Shown: positions 1-11,946 of the stretch, one piece after another | How positions within the stretch are numbered: the stretch's first letter is position 1 | Layout of the letters: every line of letters starts with the position of its first letter | Assembly: GCA_963920765.1 (NCBI GenBank) | Contig: OY987244.1 | Coordinates: forward strand, 7,194,501-7,258,500 | Length of the DNA: 64,000 nucleotides | Origin: Ulota crispa | Taxonomy: Eukaryota; Streptophyta; Bryopsida; Orthotrichales; Orthotrichaceae | Reading direction: 5' to 3' | Position numbers and translations under genes: made by a program | The notes under the pieces: generated by a model | Seen by the model: the letters and a program-made list of their open reading frames with translations, nothing else | Databases searched by the model: none | What the model was told of the DNA's origin: nothing

Positions 1-369
1 TACACAAGACATCTAATTTATAATTTGGTGTTCTAGACAAACCACCACAGCAATATTTTTGTTTTGAGGTTCAAATGTTCACCAAAATCCCAACTCATTT
101 TGACAATTTCCATGCCTGTAATCGCCATTAGACTCTGTCAAAGTAACATTAAGTTCGCCAGTATTTTGATGAGAGTTCCTAACAATAGCCGATTTGGTGG
201 ATGGCAAGGAGAACCACGTGGATAATCCTAAGGTAGTCGGCTCTAAAAGAGTTCGGTCATTTTGAATCCACCATGTAAGGTCACCAAAACCGTGCACAAA
301 TTTTTTTAAATGGGACACATTTTTATGTTCAAAAATTGTACTTGTATATGCACAGTTTTAGAATCTCAA

Positions 370-680
370 GAGAGTGACATGAGTTATCATTAAGTGCGCT
401 TATTGGTCATGATTGTGTTGAGTTTTGTCTTTCAATAAAATATAAATATATGTCATACTAAAATAAATGAAAACATGTTCTCAATCATGATTGAGTATTA
501 GAATATGGAATGGGTGCTTGCATGTTTTAAGAGCCTTATTGGAGCATTCTTGATTTTGCAGTGCTTGTTTTTAGGACTCATGTGCTCCATTTACAAGCTG
601 CCTTTGCATCATGAACGCTACCACCTATGATCAAGATTAGTTACCTATGCACCTTTTGCTTTGATAAATTGTACAATATT
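370..680. repeat. Dispersed repeat F, copy 1
   Basis: About 310 bp found again in inverted orientation at 29570-29885. Shared landmarks include CAATCATGATTGAG, ATGGGTGCTTGCA, GGAGCA near the centre and CACCTATGATCAAGA. Unit type unknown; no ORF. Confidence 0.6.
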
Positions 681-836
681 TTTAGAGGTCACTTGGAGAG
701 GGATTCTTTTGAGTATCTATAAGCCTCCTTCCATGTGAAGCCGCTAGTAGAGCTCATCAATGATCAATCAAATGGGATTCCAAAAAAACCAAGACTCCTA
801 TCTAATCAATTATTGGTGAGTTACAATGAGCATTGA

Positions 837-1110
837 TGTTACTTCAAGCAAGATTCAACTGTCAAACAGCATAGGCAAACGCACAAAACATACAACACAC
901 ATATTCATTTTTTTTTGTTTGAGGCATTTTTAGGATTTTTGACCTAAAATAGGAAGAACCAAATTATTATTTTTCAACTTTTAGTACTTGATAAGGCTTT
1001 AAGTCTATGTTTTGACTTTGTGTTAGCAACAATGAGTGTCACCAGCATGTACAAAGTAAGTTCTATTTTAATCATTTTTTGAAATCAACTACAAGTTGAC
1101 TACATCAAAA
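837..1110. repeat. Dispersed repeat R1, copy 1
   Basis: This AT-rich stretch matches 2168-2435 in the same orientation and about 46725-47020 in inverted orientation. Landmarks are AGGCATTTTTAGG, AACAATGAGTGTCACC and CAACTACAAGTTGACTACA. Copies 1 and 2 lie in the putative second and the first intron of the dioxygenase gene. No coding content was seen. Confidence 0.6.
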
Positions 1111-1292
1111 AGACCATGAGCTCCAAGGTTTAAATTTCTAGCAAAATCCGACATAATACCTCCTTTGCTTTTGCTTCCCTCCAAATTTTCTCCAATGTCG
1201 AGGAGACAATGCAACATTCATTTGCCAGAAATTAAAATGAGATTTGTGACTTGATCAAAAGTATGGAAATCTAGTTGTGAAGTGCCGGTGGT

Positions 1293-1597
1293 AAGGTAGG
1301 AACATCCATAAGCGTTAGTGTCCCCATAACCGTCACCTCTAAAATCTTGAAAAATTTGTGAAAGTAAATAGATGTAATTACAAGAATGTACAACATGTGA
1401 ACATGAAATCTTAATGTTGATTATGGGTGCAATGGCAGTTTGCTCTTTAAAAATTCACAACTTATTCTCACTGTATCCCAATAACACATTCAAAAGTGCA
1501 AACTTTTTTTTTTTTCTGTTCCTAATAGGATCCTATAATTTGCTAATAGTTATCATGTTCAAAACCCTTAGTTTGACGCTTATGGGTGCTCCTACCA
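1293..1597. mobile_element. MITE family E, copy 1 (AAGGTAG termini)
   Basis: Starts AAGGTAGGAACATCCATAAG and ends CGCTTATGGGTGCTCCTACC, an imperfect terminal inverted repeat. It belongs to the family at 5563-5882 and 26965-27360. The third copy shows a TA target duplication. No transposase is encoded. Confidence 0.65.
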
Positions 1598-1633
1598 AAA
1601 ACTTGCAAAAGTTGCAGGAAGTCAGATACATAC

Positions 1634-3347
1634 CTCAAAGGTATCACCGATGTTGAGGATGAGCGTGTCTTGCTTGGGTTTGACAGAAATCCAGGTTCCG
1701 TTTCTGCAAATTTGCAGTCCACCCACTTTGCATTGGCTTAAGATGGTGAGCAGGTTGGGATCGGTGTGTGCTCCTAAGCCCAGAGTGAGAGAGGAGAGCG
1801 GGCACGGGGGGTAGTAGTTCATGCGAGCTATACAGTCGCCTGCTGTGCCATTAAAAGGCTTCGTGAACGTGTCTTGGTCTAGCCCCAGCCCCTGTGCACA
1901 AAGCTCCAGAATTTGTGTGGCTAGGCGGTCCAAACGGCTGTTGTACACTTCGATGCTGTTACTGCACAATCATCATCATCAGAGGTATGTTCCATAAGCA
2001 AAACATGATGTGTATATCACATCTATATCAAGTCCATGGTTGTCACGTTGGGCAAGATTTGGCTATTTGACATAACAAGCGGTCAGATATAACAAGCGGA
2101 CATACAAAACAGACGACACGGTTAAATGTGTCTGTTCACTCTTGCATTTCAAGATTTTGGACATGATTGTTACTTTGGACAAGGTTTAAAGCTATTGAAC
2201 AATATAGGTGGACGCACAAAGCAAATAACACAGACAAAAGCATCCATCACCTCTTGTTTCTTAGGGCATTTTTACGGGTTTTAACCTTGAAAAAATCAAA
2301 TTACTCTTTTTCATTATTACGTGATATGGTTTCAATTTCACATTTTAACTTCATGTTGGCAACAATGAATGTCACTAGTATATACAAGCATTTTTTTATA
2401 ATGTTATAAAGTCAACTATAAGTTGACTACATTGGACAAACATGAGCTCAATTAGGCACTTCAAACACACAAATAGGCAATTCAATGTGACAACCATGAT
2501 ATCGACCAATAATCAACAAAAGAATTGGCAAGAAATTAGAGAGATTAATGCAGTAATCCTGGAATGGCTCCAAAGCAAGTTCAGTATCAGTTTCAGCAAT
2601 GGTAAAACAAATGTAGCAAATGTATGTCGATGGGATCCAATGCTTATGTGAAAAATTGGAGTTGCAGGAAAATTGAAGACTGAGCTGCAAGAGAAGTTTC
2701 GAATACCTGAACGCTTCGGCCTCGGGAGGGGTGAGCACCTTCTCCACGGGTTCGCGAACCTCGCAAACGGGGCTCCAGCGGCACTGGAACCGGTCGATCC
2801 AGGGCTTGCCCGCGTAGACGAAGCCGCTCTCGACGCCATAGCCAAACCCTTCGTGTTTACTAGACTTCGAAGCCACGCCTTTCTCCTTCTGCTCCAACGG
2901 CAACTCGAAGAACTTGCGTGCTTGCCCCTGCATTCTTTCCACCACCTCCGTGGGCACGCCATGATTGGTCACTTGCACAAATCCCCATTCGGAGAAGGCA
3001 TTCACCAGCAATTCAGCAGTCCTGGCTCTTGCCACGTCATCCGCTCTTGCCACGTCATCATCGTCGTCTTCAATTTGTTGGAGAGCCGAGAGGTCTACGG
3101 TGGGAAGCTCTTGGGCGAACTGGAAATCGTTGTGGCAGACGGACGGCCATTGGTCCTTCGGCCAGATGAACTCGGACAAATCCGAGCTGGCGTTTCGGAG
3201 CAGATTGGACTTCACCGCTTCGGGTCGCAAGTTCAAGTAATTATCGCTCTGCCCTCGTTGCAGAAAAAGATCAGTCGACTTTTTTGGTGCTTCGTGCCTT
3301 GGCAACTGTCGAGTGGCAGCAGGGTTCATCGGTGCAATAATCGCCAT
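1634..3347 (-). CDS. 2-oxoglutarate/Fe(II)-dependent dioxygenase, exons 1-2 only (3' exon not found)
   Basis: Exon 1 is 3347-2707 and exon 2 is 1961-1634, joined by a 745 bp GT-AG intron (donor AG|GTATTC, acceptor GTGCAG). The joined product is 323 residues. The N-terminal DIOX_N region (about 80-200) includes WGFVQVTNHGVP. The catalytic core starts in exon 2 with NYYPPCP and the first metal ligands H279-T-D281. Exon 2 ends in GDTFE followed by a good donor GTATGT at 1633. The exon that should carry the distal metal His and the R-x-S 2-oxoglutarate contact is not visible on the minus strand between 1633 and 1. It therefore lies beyond the window or has been lost. The pattern around NYYPPCP and AHTDP recalls DOXC-class enzymes such as GA 2-oxidase relatives, but the substrate cannot be assigned. 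Introns hold dispersed repeats and a MITE. A short internal duplication encodes DDVARA twice near residue 98. Confidence 0.8.
2168..2435. repeat. Dispersed repeat R1, copy 2 (in dioxygenase intron 1)
   Basis: Diverged direct copy of the repeat at 837-1110, filling much of the 745 bp intron. It ends in the same AAGTTGACTACAT motif. No terminal inverted repeats were resolved. Confidence 0.6.
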
Positions 3348-4740
3348 TCAAAGAGAAATCCACTCCGTTGAATGCTGTCAACTACCCGGCGATCAATTGT
3401 ATCTCTGTCTAGGTTCCAGATCCCAACATCGAAGTTCAGCGGTCATATTCTCCCCAAAAAGACTAGCTTTTCATTAGTTTACTAGATTCTCCAGAAAGAT
3501 ACACAATTCAAGGATGCGACCACATGCTGGTAATCCTCAGACGCAGTTTGTCACCCAAGTTTCTAGACTTTAAAACACAACACCGGTCACCGAAAGAAAC
3601 CGTTTAGGTCGCTGAAACGGAAGAAAGGACACTATAAGCTCCGGAAAAGCTACAAGTGCACAGCAAAAAAGTCCAGGAAGACACAACCTGTGACCGGGCC
3701 TGTAACTTCAGAGCAGGAGAACAACTACACACAGAAATTGCAGTAAGTCCACTCCCCGGTCCACTCACTACCCGACACTCTATATATTGTGCGAAGAATG
3801 GACACTACCTGATACTCTATTGTAGGAAGAACAGATACGAACTTCAAACATAAATACAGTGATCTAGAACGTATAAGCAACCTAGCTCTATGCAAACAGA
3901 CCGCCTCTTTTCAAACCGCAAACCACAGAGACTGAGACTAACAGTGGAAGTTTGTAACGAACTTCAGAAGTCGACCTCTACTCAGGTTGCCTGCGCAATC
4001 AGACAACGACAAATATCAACCAGATCCCGGGCTTTTTCAAGACAAACCAAAATCAGAGCACGGACCCACAATCTATCAAACTAGCAAAAACCACTGTGGG
4101 TGATCAGAGCACCGCCTAGGTATCGCTGCGACGGGAACCTGTAAGGGACTGAGGGCCTCCTTCCATGCTGGATCGGTACCGGGCAAAATTATATATAGCC
4201 GACCGACAATCGGTTGGATCGGGCTCCGGAAAACCCGGAACCAGATCCGACCGGCTATATTTAATTTTGCCCGGTACTCATCCAGCTTGGAAGGAGGCCC
4301 TAAAGGGGATGATTGATTGATCCCAGAGATCAGATATTAACCCCTGGGTAGTTGGATGGAGCGACGACGCAACGTGCGAGCTTTAATGCAAGGCATGGCC
4401 CAGCTAGACAAATAAAAGCCGGGTGCCGGCTGCTGATACGAGCGCCTAGGAATCGCAGCTGTTATAATTTAACAGCGAGTAACTTATTAATGACAAGCGA
4501 GGCTGACCCTACAGTTGCACCTGCTGCTGTTGCAGGCACGATCCAAGAGCACGATCAATGCGGCACGGACAAGTGGAGTGTGATGTGCGATGCGCAGCTG
4601 AACGAGTATATGAGCGAGACGGGTGGGATCACTGGGATGCGTGTTCGGAGTGAGAGATGCCTCGGTAGTGGTGGCGCGAGTGCTGGGTGGGACCTGCGAC
4701 GCATAATTGAGTTTTTAGATAGAAAAGCAATATATTTCTA
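3348..4740. other. Upstream region of the minus-strand dioxygenase
   Basis: Higher GC than the repeat-rich areas. A TATA-like CTATATATT at 3779-3787 (reads AATATATAG on the minus strand) is about 430 bp from the dioxygenase ATG and could serve its promoter, but this is weak. A compact foldback element sits at 4152-4301. A plus-strand open frame at 4352-4741 (129 codons) resembles nothing I recognise and is probably chance in GC-richer DNA. Confidence 0.4.
4152..4301. mobile_element. 150 bp foldback MITE (AGGGCCTCCTTCC termini)
   Basis: The left arm AGGGCCTCCTTCC...GGTACCGGGCAAAATTA is mirrored by TAATTTTGCCCGGTA...GGAAGGAGGCCCT on the right, so most of the element folds back on itself. The flanks TGA and TAA allow a 3 bp target duplication with one mismatch. 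There is no internal coding space. Confidence 0.8.
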
Positions 4741-5208
4741 GGCCTGCTATCATACCCGGGTTTTCCATGGTTTGTTAGTGAAAATCCCCGGAGCTGTGAT
4801 TGCCGACAATGTAAGTTAGACAGGGCGGTTACGACGACGCTGGTTCCAAGTGAAGTTAGCGATGTCTTCAGGAAATCGATGATTCGATCTTCCTGCTGCT
4901 GGAACCGACCCTACAAGCGGGCCTGCAAGTGTGCTTGCTGCCTTGGTGGCTTTGCCGTTGAGTGACTGGGTCGGTCCGTGCAACTCTCTACTCTCTAGGT
5001 TTGAATCTGCCTTTTGTTGTCCGCTAATCTTGCTCTGGCACACTGGCACATAAGGGCATCTCCACCGTTGGCTCAGATTCGCTCGAAGTGGATGAAATGT
5101 GTTGAGGTCACTCTCAAAACACTCAAATATTTTGTTTTAGCTAGTTTGGTCAACTACTTATTTATGGGGCGTGTTGGAGTGTAAGCCCTAAGGGCACCTT
5201 TTTGAAAA

Positions 5209-5459
5209 AACACCATATTCATTAAGCTGAAAAAACCAGATTCCCAAGTTGTACTTTACCTTAAACCCAAAGTTTACCCTTAAACCATTTAAACGCTAGA
5301 TTTGAAGATATTAGATTCGGTCCGAGCCACTGAGATTTTGTCCCTCTCAAATTCCTCCTCTCAAGTGAGGGCACGTGTACCAAAAAAAAACGTTGCTGAA
5401 ACCTAAAGCTTGGTTTAAGGTGATCACCTTAAACCTAATTTATTCCCAAAATGAGTGTT
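5209..5459. mobile_element. MITE family A (CATATTCATTAA termini), diverged copy
   Basis: About 250 bp element. The left end is AACACCATATTCATTAAGCT and the right end is diverged. The internal block with GAGCCACTGAGATTTTGTCC and TCCTCTCAAGTGAGG matches the copies at 28.7, 38.7, 39.0, 41.2, 42.1, 42.65 and 43.05 kb. Confidence 0.75.
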
Positions 5460-5562
5460 TCTTCCTAGATTAACAAATATGGCTTTAAAAGCATGGGTGG
5501 AGATCAAGGGATTTGAGGCCTCTCCAAAATTGATGGAAACTTTGAACCGGTGGAGATGCCCT

Positions 5563-5882
5563 AAGGTAGCAACATCCGTAACTATCACTATACCCATAAC
5601 CATCACCTCTAAAATCTTTGGAAATCTGTGGAAGTGAATAGATGTAATTACAAGAGTGTACAACATGTGAACATGAAACCTTAATGTTGGTATGAGGTGC
5701 AGTTACATTCGGCTCTTTAAAAATTCACAACTTATTCTCACAGTATCCAAAAAATACATTCCAAAGTGGTGCAAACTCATCACTTTTCTCTTTGCTAATA
5801 GGATCTTACAACTTGTCAGATGTTTATTAATAATCATCATGTTCAAAACCCTTAATTTGACAGTTATGGGTGTTGCTACCTT
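5563..5882. mobile_element. MITE family E, copy 2
   Basis: Starts AAGGTAGCAACATCCGTAAC and ends GTTATGGGTGTTGCTACCTT, near-perfect inverted termini over about 20 bp. It contains only short chance frames on both strands. Confidence 0.75.
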
Positions 5883-5952
5883 ACTCACATGTCGTATTGA
5901 ATCTCACCTATTGCTCCCAATCTCCCACTAAGTAAGGTCATCCTCAATTCAA

Positions 5953-6036
5953 GCGGCAAATAGGCACCGTATACCAAGCTTGATCTATATTCCATTAATA
6001 GATCAAGCTTGGTATACTGCCCCTATTTTGCCAAGT
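5953..6036. repeat. Near-perfect hairpin / small foldback element
   Basis: A 20 bp perfect inverted repeat (5969-5988 with 5998-6017, GTATACCAAGCTTGATCTAT) encloses a 9 nt loop. Pairing continues imperfectly outward through GGCAAATAGG and CCTATTTTGCC. It could be a tiny MITE or a foldback transcript source. I saw no second copy in the window. Confidence 0.7.
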
Positions 6037-6680
6037 GGACTAAGAGCATTATCAATGTGTACACTCAAAAAGAGACGGGCTTGCATTTTGCTTGGTGGGA
6101 TTCATTTTAGCAAAAAGTTTAGGGTTTTCTAGGGCTCCAACGTAGCCACCAGAATGGAAACACCGGACCTGACTCCGTTAAAACCACCTCCTAGAGCGGC
6201 ATATTGTCTCATTTTCATGTGCCCCAGCTAGTTTTCCCAATGCACACTGCATTTGCTAGCGAAGTGACACGTTGCTTGTGATAGCTTGCGATAGCTTGCA
6301 ATTTCCCAGCAACAACTTCCAAGTACTTGTGTTCTTCTATTATCATGCTTGAATCTGCGGCGGGAGTTGTGTCAACATTGGGAGGATCTAGTCGGTGAAA
6401 GAAACTACATACGTAAGGGGCGGGGAGCGACGCAAGACCGGCTACTTCTGAGTCCCATTCATAGTGTACACATTGATAAAGCTCTAAGGATGCCATGTCA
6501 TGCACCGTATGTACTTTATGCATACGTCAAGGATTTAGGAAAAAAAACCCCTTTTCACCAGGGGAAAACAAGGCTCATCCCTAGATGGCATACGTCAGGG
6601 ATTTAGGAACCAACAGATTTTTTTTTAGGCCAACCTCAAAAAAGAGGTGTGTCTTTACGAGTTGTTAATGACATGTCCTT

Positions 6681-6899
6681 TTAACCCCTGAAGGGTCCTT
6701 GGACTCTACAAATATGGTACCAAATATGATTACAACCAATATTCAGAAATTTGAATTAGTTGGAAATTAAGTGTTACAACCATACATATTGAAGAGCTAT
6801 ACAATGATGGGTGCATAATTTTTTTGGAAAGCCCTAAGAGCAGCTCAAATACGGCTGTACATACAGCCACAAATGGCCGATGGGCCGTTCAGGGGTTAA
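6681..6899. mobile_element. TTAA-bounded MITE, GAA-subtype, 219 bp
   Basis: Begins TTAACCCCTGAAGGGTCC and ends GGGCCGTTCAGGGGTTAA, so a TTAA duplication flanks inverted termini starting CCCCTGAA. The internal sequence is nearly collinear with the outer parts of 43693-46636, which is the same element interrupted by an LTR retroelement. No ORF. Confidence 0.85.
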
Positions 6900-9800
6900 G
6901 GAAAATGGACGTGCCTGAATGGATGCCATGGTCCTACTGCCGACCACAGTACAATCGCATGCTTATAGATATTCCTCGACTCCTGCAATTGGTTGCAATA
7001 CTTGTCACAGAAACAAGGGGTGACAGGCTCAGCAACCCCTTACTCAATGGCCAGGTCAGCGCACAAGAGACACTAGGGAAAAAGTCTCAATGACAAGCGT
7101 TAAATCAACGCAGCCAAAAACATAAACAGACAGCAGGGAAAACTCAAATCCGCTGGATTTCTGAACGACCATGATGAGGTAAGGAATTCATATTAAACTC
7201 TTCCTTGAACTTTTAGCGTTAGAGCATCCTCACCTTCACATGCAAAAGGTTTGGAACACAATATTTGGATGATAAGTGCTCCAAGCCCCTCAAATTTTTC
7301 TCTTGACACTCAAACCAAACAAGTCAAGGAATGGCCTTGGAAATCGCTATGCATTCTAAGTTTAGTGAGCTATATTCTATACCACACTTGATGATTGATC
7401 AATTGACTATTTGTGGGGAACATTTGAAGAGCAAGGGTGGGGTACAAGAATTTTGACAGTTCTTCAAAAATAGATGTCAACTCTTGACAAATCAAATTTT
7501 GCATGTAAGGGTGCAGATGCTCTTAGTTCCACTTATATTTACTATTTGTTGCTGAATAAGGTAATCAAGGAAAAGAGAATGGGTGACGACAAGTCTCTAT
7601 AAACATGGCAATGCATAAACCATGTAATAAGTGTAATAACTCATAGAAAACTTTCACAAGAAAGCACTCGCCGGGCAGAAATTAGCATGGCTAGTTTAGA
7701 TTGATAGGTACCTAGTCAATATCATTGCTTGGTACTGTTTTACTCCAGAGTACCTGCTAGGTGAGCATGAGATAGTAACCTTAGTGTCACGATTTTAGTA
7801 AGAAAGCAGTGACTAGGCAATCTCTTGACTTGCATACAGGTTAACCGAGAGGACACATTTTCTATGCAACGAAGACTTTGTCGACAGTGCATGGAGTCTC
7901 ACGGGAATCTTAAACACTGGTAGCGTGTAAATCACAAGAGCCACTTCGTAAGGAAAGATACTTGATGGAGTGACAACCGCGTAATAACTGGGACATGCAT
8001 TGAAGAAGCCGAAGAACATGGCAACTGCTGGAGGGAACAGGAGGCACACAAAATATCAGCGAGAATGGGACAAAATCACGTCTAGCTGCCACTTCTAGAA
8101 TGATTTTAAAAGTGAAGCAACTTAGCTGGCAAAATGATGTATGGAAGTTGTGACTCAGCTATTGGTACAAGTCACACATTCAAGAGTTGTGTGGCCATCT
8201 AACTGTCACTTGATTCAGATAGACACCTGGCAACACAGCGATGCACTGATTTTATGCAACCATGTCTCGATCGGATTCAGCAATTGACAGGACATATTTT
8301 TTAGTAGGCGGACCAAACGCGTGCTTTGTTGAACAAAACAGAGGCTAGGGTCAGTACCAAGTTATGACAAGCTGATCTGGGCCACGTTATTAATCCTGGC
8401 GCTCTTCCAGAATCCAGCTGAAGTGAACTAAAATTTACAAGGACCATTTCTTCTGATGACCTCTTTAAAACAACCGCCGCCATACAGCGAGAACGTCATC
8501 ATCCAGCTGAGTTGTAAGTTCTGCCGTAAAACCCCCAAAGTAGTCAGCGCCTGTACCAACAACAACGCTTCGCAAGGACAAAGATTACAATTAGGTGAAA
8601 CACTCAAGTAACACACAAGCTAAACGTGATATCGCTCAAAAAGAGCCTTACTGGCAGCTGTCTACAGCCATGGCAAAGTTGTGGACAATTACTGAGACTC
8701 CGATAAAGAGCTACGTTGTACTTTTACGAATTACCAATCACCACAAACCAGCAGGTAATCGCAAAAGCTCAGGACAAGTCACCATCCAATAAAAACTTCA
8801 AAGCCACAGAGTGCTGGAAGGAGATCCTCTTGGGTCTTGATATTAAAAAGAAGTCAAAACCCAAACTCCTATGATGGCTCCATTACCTACTAATCCAGAG
8901 GTCAGAGTTACCTGAGTGGGAAGTACAACTCATCTGTGTAATGTCTGGATCCCATATAATTCTGATGGAGAAATTTAAATTTCAGTAGATCCACACTAGA
9001 TTCAGAGTCTCCTGACGGTGAACTTGCTCTTCTGCCACATATTGGAGTAATCGGTTCGAATAAAAACCATCCTCAGAATATATTGTAATCCCGCGATATC
9101 AATCCAGGTGCAATCTTGACAGCTGAATTAACTTCCATCTACGGCCAATTCTTGTCCTTACAGACAAGCTTATACTCACTACAATAGATTCTCGTCCAGA
9201 TATTTCCTTCCTTGGGTGCACGCGAAATATACATTAGTGGGAGGTCATAGTACCACCCATCCATTTCGAGCAATAGAAGAATCGTCTACTGTGTCAATCA
9301 CCATATATCCAAAGGCCTTTGATTTTGTGCCAAGCGAGTTTGAAGGAATATTTTGAGGTCGAACACAAAAAGCTTAGCTCCGAAACGCAGGGGAACCACC
9401 AAGTTTCCAAGCTCCTGCACTCCTCGTATGGCAATCTCTTTCGTTAGAATTTCTAACCACCATCTTATAGCTACAACCGCATCAAACGTAGCATTTCTAA
9501 GCATAGATAACCTCTTAGTAACAATAGGCATGCAGGGCCTACAATGCAATATAAAATCACACCTAGAAACTAGAGATGTAATAGGAGAAAGTAAATGAGG
9601 TAAAAGATAGCTTACAATACCTGAAGCCATGGCTAACGTCGTCTCAAGAGCGCCATGTTTCTCACCTGCCACTAATGCACCTTGATCTATAGCTAATTCA
9701 CAATCGAATTTCATTCTGACGATCCTTGTGTGGGATTCAATATCAAAATCTCCAAAGCAGACAGAGTTCCAGAAAATTTGATACGGGTAAATCCATATTA

Positions 9801-11134
9801 TTTCCTCTACGAAGTCGTTATTATCCATATGGAATCAAACCAAATACCACTGATGACAAATAACATTAAGAACGACAAAGCCGTTTCATGGATCAAATAG
9901 AATATGGCATAGCTCTCTTACAAGAGATCAATCGCATAATCAGTCTCAGTTTTTCTCACTCTGATTCCCTTGATATCAGATGTTCCAACCAGAATCATCC
10001 CGCACAGAGTTGCTGTGCACTACATGAATCATAACAGCGTATTGGCTGTGACAAAATGACTCTTCGCCAAACTCATCAATATACTGCATCTTTATGACAC
10101 CAGAGATATTAGTTCAGTATCCCCTTAAAAGGATGTACCGGCATTGCATTTCTTTAACAGAGTACTGCACAGCACTCAAAGATACATTGGCATTTCCCAG
10201 TGGAATGAAAGTACATATTTTGCATCTGGCATGAAAATGCCGACATCGATTGCATACACGGACGAGAGAATAGAAAGTCTTAAATTATCTTGAATAAACT
10301 CACTGATATACTTCTGAGCGTAATTAACCCGCCACCTCTTCAACACTCCTCCCAACGTCCTTCGGATTCCACACACATCCAGAACGAATAACATAGAGCT
10401 ACAAGCTAAATACAAACCTCGGTTCTTACGCCTCAGATTTCTGCCTTACACAGGGTCCTGTAATCTTCTTCAAATCTTCAATTCGAGGTATACCCTAAGG
10501 CCTTTACCGGTAGTTGAGGTCCAAGAGATCCATTTCGGGTTCCAATATATTTCGTTCCGTTAAATATTCTCGGTTCACAGTGACATTAACAGCCGGAAGG
10601 GCATGCACGACCCTGTATTCAAAATAATCAATAATTGCCCTTACTAGGGGTTTGCGCTCAGCTTACCGGCATACATACAGGTTATGATGTTATCATAAAT
10701 TTGAAACAGCAAGACCATGGAATTCACAATTGTCACTCAACGTGTATATTTACCAAAAATTTGAAAACGAACTTTATTATTAGACATCGAAATCATGGAA
10801 CTGAGTGCACCTGCCTCTACCTATGAAAAAAAATGTGACGGCAACGCAAAACCCGTAGCATTTCTTTTCCAATATTACCAAAAATTAAATGCATCAACCA
10901 TAGCATCTATCTTCCCACATATCTATTCCAATTCAAATGACACACAGTAGTGCCCTAAATATGTGAAAAAAGAAAACTCGACAACACAGATGCCAAAATC
11001 TTAAGTGGAATCTGTCAATTTACAGTCAAATCACCTCCAATCTCAGAAACTAAAACAACACAGGATACAGTCATCTCTCAATGAAAACCACTTCACCTCG
11101 CCCTAATATGTACATTACTCTCCGCATCGAGATT
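6900..11134. other. Intergenic region downstream of the ELF4-like gene
   Basis: About 4.2 kb of moderate GC without recognised repeats or known genes. Short frames on both strands show no family features. The only frame of note is the minus-strand ORF at 9298-9828, listed separately. Parts could be 3' UTR or remnants of a decayed gene. Confidence 0.4.
9298..9828 (-). CDS. Unrecognised 176-codon ORF
   Basis: An uninterrupted frame in DNA of about 40% GC, long for chance. It starts MDNNDFVEEIIW. Hydrophobic stretches around residues 65-85 and 145-160 could be membrane or core helices. I recognise no domain, and the flanks show no obvious splice partners. It may be an exon, a gene relic or chance. 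Confidence 0.2.
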   Translation of the reverse strand: MDNNDFVEEIIWIYPYQIFWNSVCFGDFDIESHTRIVRMKFDCELAIDQGALVAGEKHGALETTLAMASGIVSYLLPHLLSPITSLVSRCDFILHCRPCMPIVTKRLSMLRNATFDAVVAIRWWLEILTKEIAIRGVQELGNLVVPLRFGAKLFVFDLKIFLQTRLAQNQRPLDIW

Positions 11135-11560
11135 TCAAGGGAAGTCACCGGACCGTGATTTCTTCGGCAGAGTTTGTCCAGAAGGTTGCGTTGTCGTCAC
11201 AGCTGCTGCTGCCCCTGGCATCATGCACCGGCCACTCGAATTCGAAAGAGGCCTGGAAGTAGTCGAATTGATTTGGTCGGAGTTCACTTCTTGCAGATTT
11301 TCAAACACGTTCGCGAAGTTCGACGACAAACTCGCGTACAGATCCGATACTTTGTTTATGTTGCTGTTGAGTTGCCGAATGAGCGTCACGTTCCGAGTCA
11401 GGCCCTCAGGAATCTTGGACTCATGGTTCAGGTTTATCTCGTTTATGAGCAAACAGTTGTGGTCAAGAAGGAACTGCACTTGCCTCGACACACTGCTGAA
11501 CATCGACGCTACTTGCCTGTCCATCATCGGCGGCGCTTTATCTCCTCTTTCCACGTCCAT
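11135..11560 (-). CDS. ELF4-like: EARLY FLOWERING 4-like (DUF1313) protein
   Basis: A single-exon gene of 141 residues if translation starts at MDVERGDK (11560). An in-frame ATG at 11623 would add 21 residues including a Cys run, which is less typical. The ELF4 domain spans about residues 15-92, with signature stretches RQVQFLLDHNCLLINEIN, KIPEGLTRNVTLIRQLN and INKVSDLYASLSSNF, which form the conserved helical pair of the family. In Arabidopsis ELF4 binds ELF3 and LUX in the evening complex, a nuclear repressor of the circadian clock. The lack of introns fits the family. The Ser/Thr/Ala-rich tail (95-141) is not conserved in what I know. ELF4 versus ELF4-LIKE paralogue cannot be decided here. 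Confidence 0.88.
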   Translation of the reverse strand: MDVERGDKAPPMMDRQVASMFSSVSRQVQFLLDHNCLLINEINLNHESKIPEGLTRNVTLIRQLNSNINKVSDLYASLSSNFANVFENLQEVNSDQINSTTSRPLSNSSGRCMMPGAAAAVTTTQPSGQTLPKKSRSGDFP

Positions 11561-11936
11561 TGTACCAATAGTCCTTGCACGGCAACAACAGCAATGATCC
11601 AATAAACCAATGCTCCCGGCCAATTCACGAAACTAGGTCACTCCGCACAATCCTAGGTCCCCGAGCGAATTACGATCCCGAATACGAGGTTTGCGAAATA
11701 CAATACTCTTATGCCGTGGAATATGGCGTGTGCCAGAGTGTGCGAAATCGACCTCCGAAGTCTGTGAGCGTGCGTGCGGGCGCCCGTCGCCGAGAATCGA
11801 CCTGAAAGGCTCAACACTAGGGTTTGGGAGAACAGAGGAGACGACGAGCACGGAGACGAGAAAGGGAGAGAGGCGAATCGAAACAAGGCTGTCGCAATGG
11901 ATCGGGCGTCCGTGGCGGTCGGTGACTGTATCCATC

Positions 11937-11946
11937 GCCACGTCAG
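11937..11946 (-). promoter_or_regulatory. ACGT-core (bZIP-type) motif upstream of the ELF4-like gene
   Basis: Reads TGACGTGGC on the gene strand, about 380 bp before the likely ATG. ACGT cores of this kind bind plant bZIP factors. I found no evening element (AAAATATCT) in the next 600 bp. A single motif match is weak evidence. Confidence 0.25.

Noticed and set aside
2673-3371. Long plus-strand open frame opposite dioxygenase exon 1
   Set aside because: It is the antisense shadow of a GC-rich coding exon whose minus-strand protein has clear family motifs.
4352-4741. 129-codon plus-strand frame
   Set aside because: No recognisable domain, no splice context, and GC-richer DNA makes such frames likely by chance.
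11174-11605. Plus-strand frames over the ELF4-like gene
   Set aside because: Antisense shadows; the minus strand encodes the conserved ELF4 domain.
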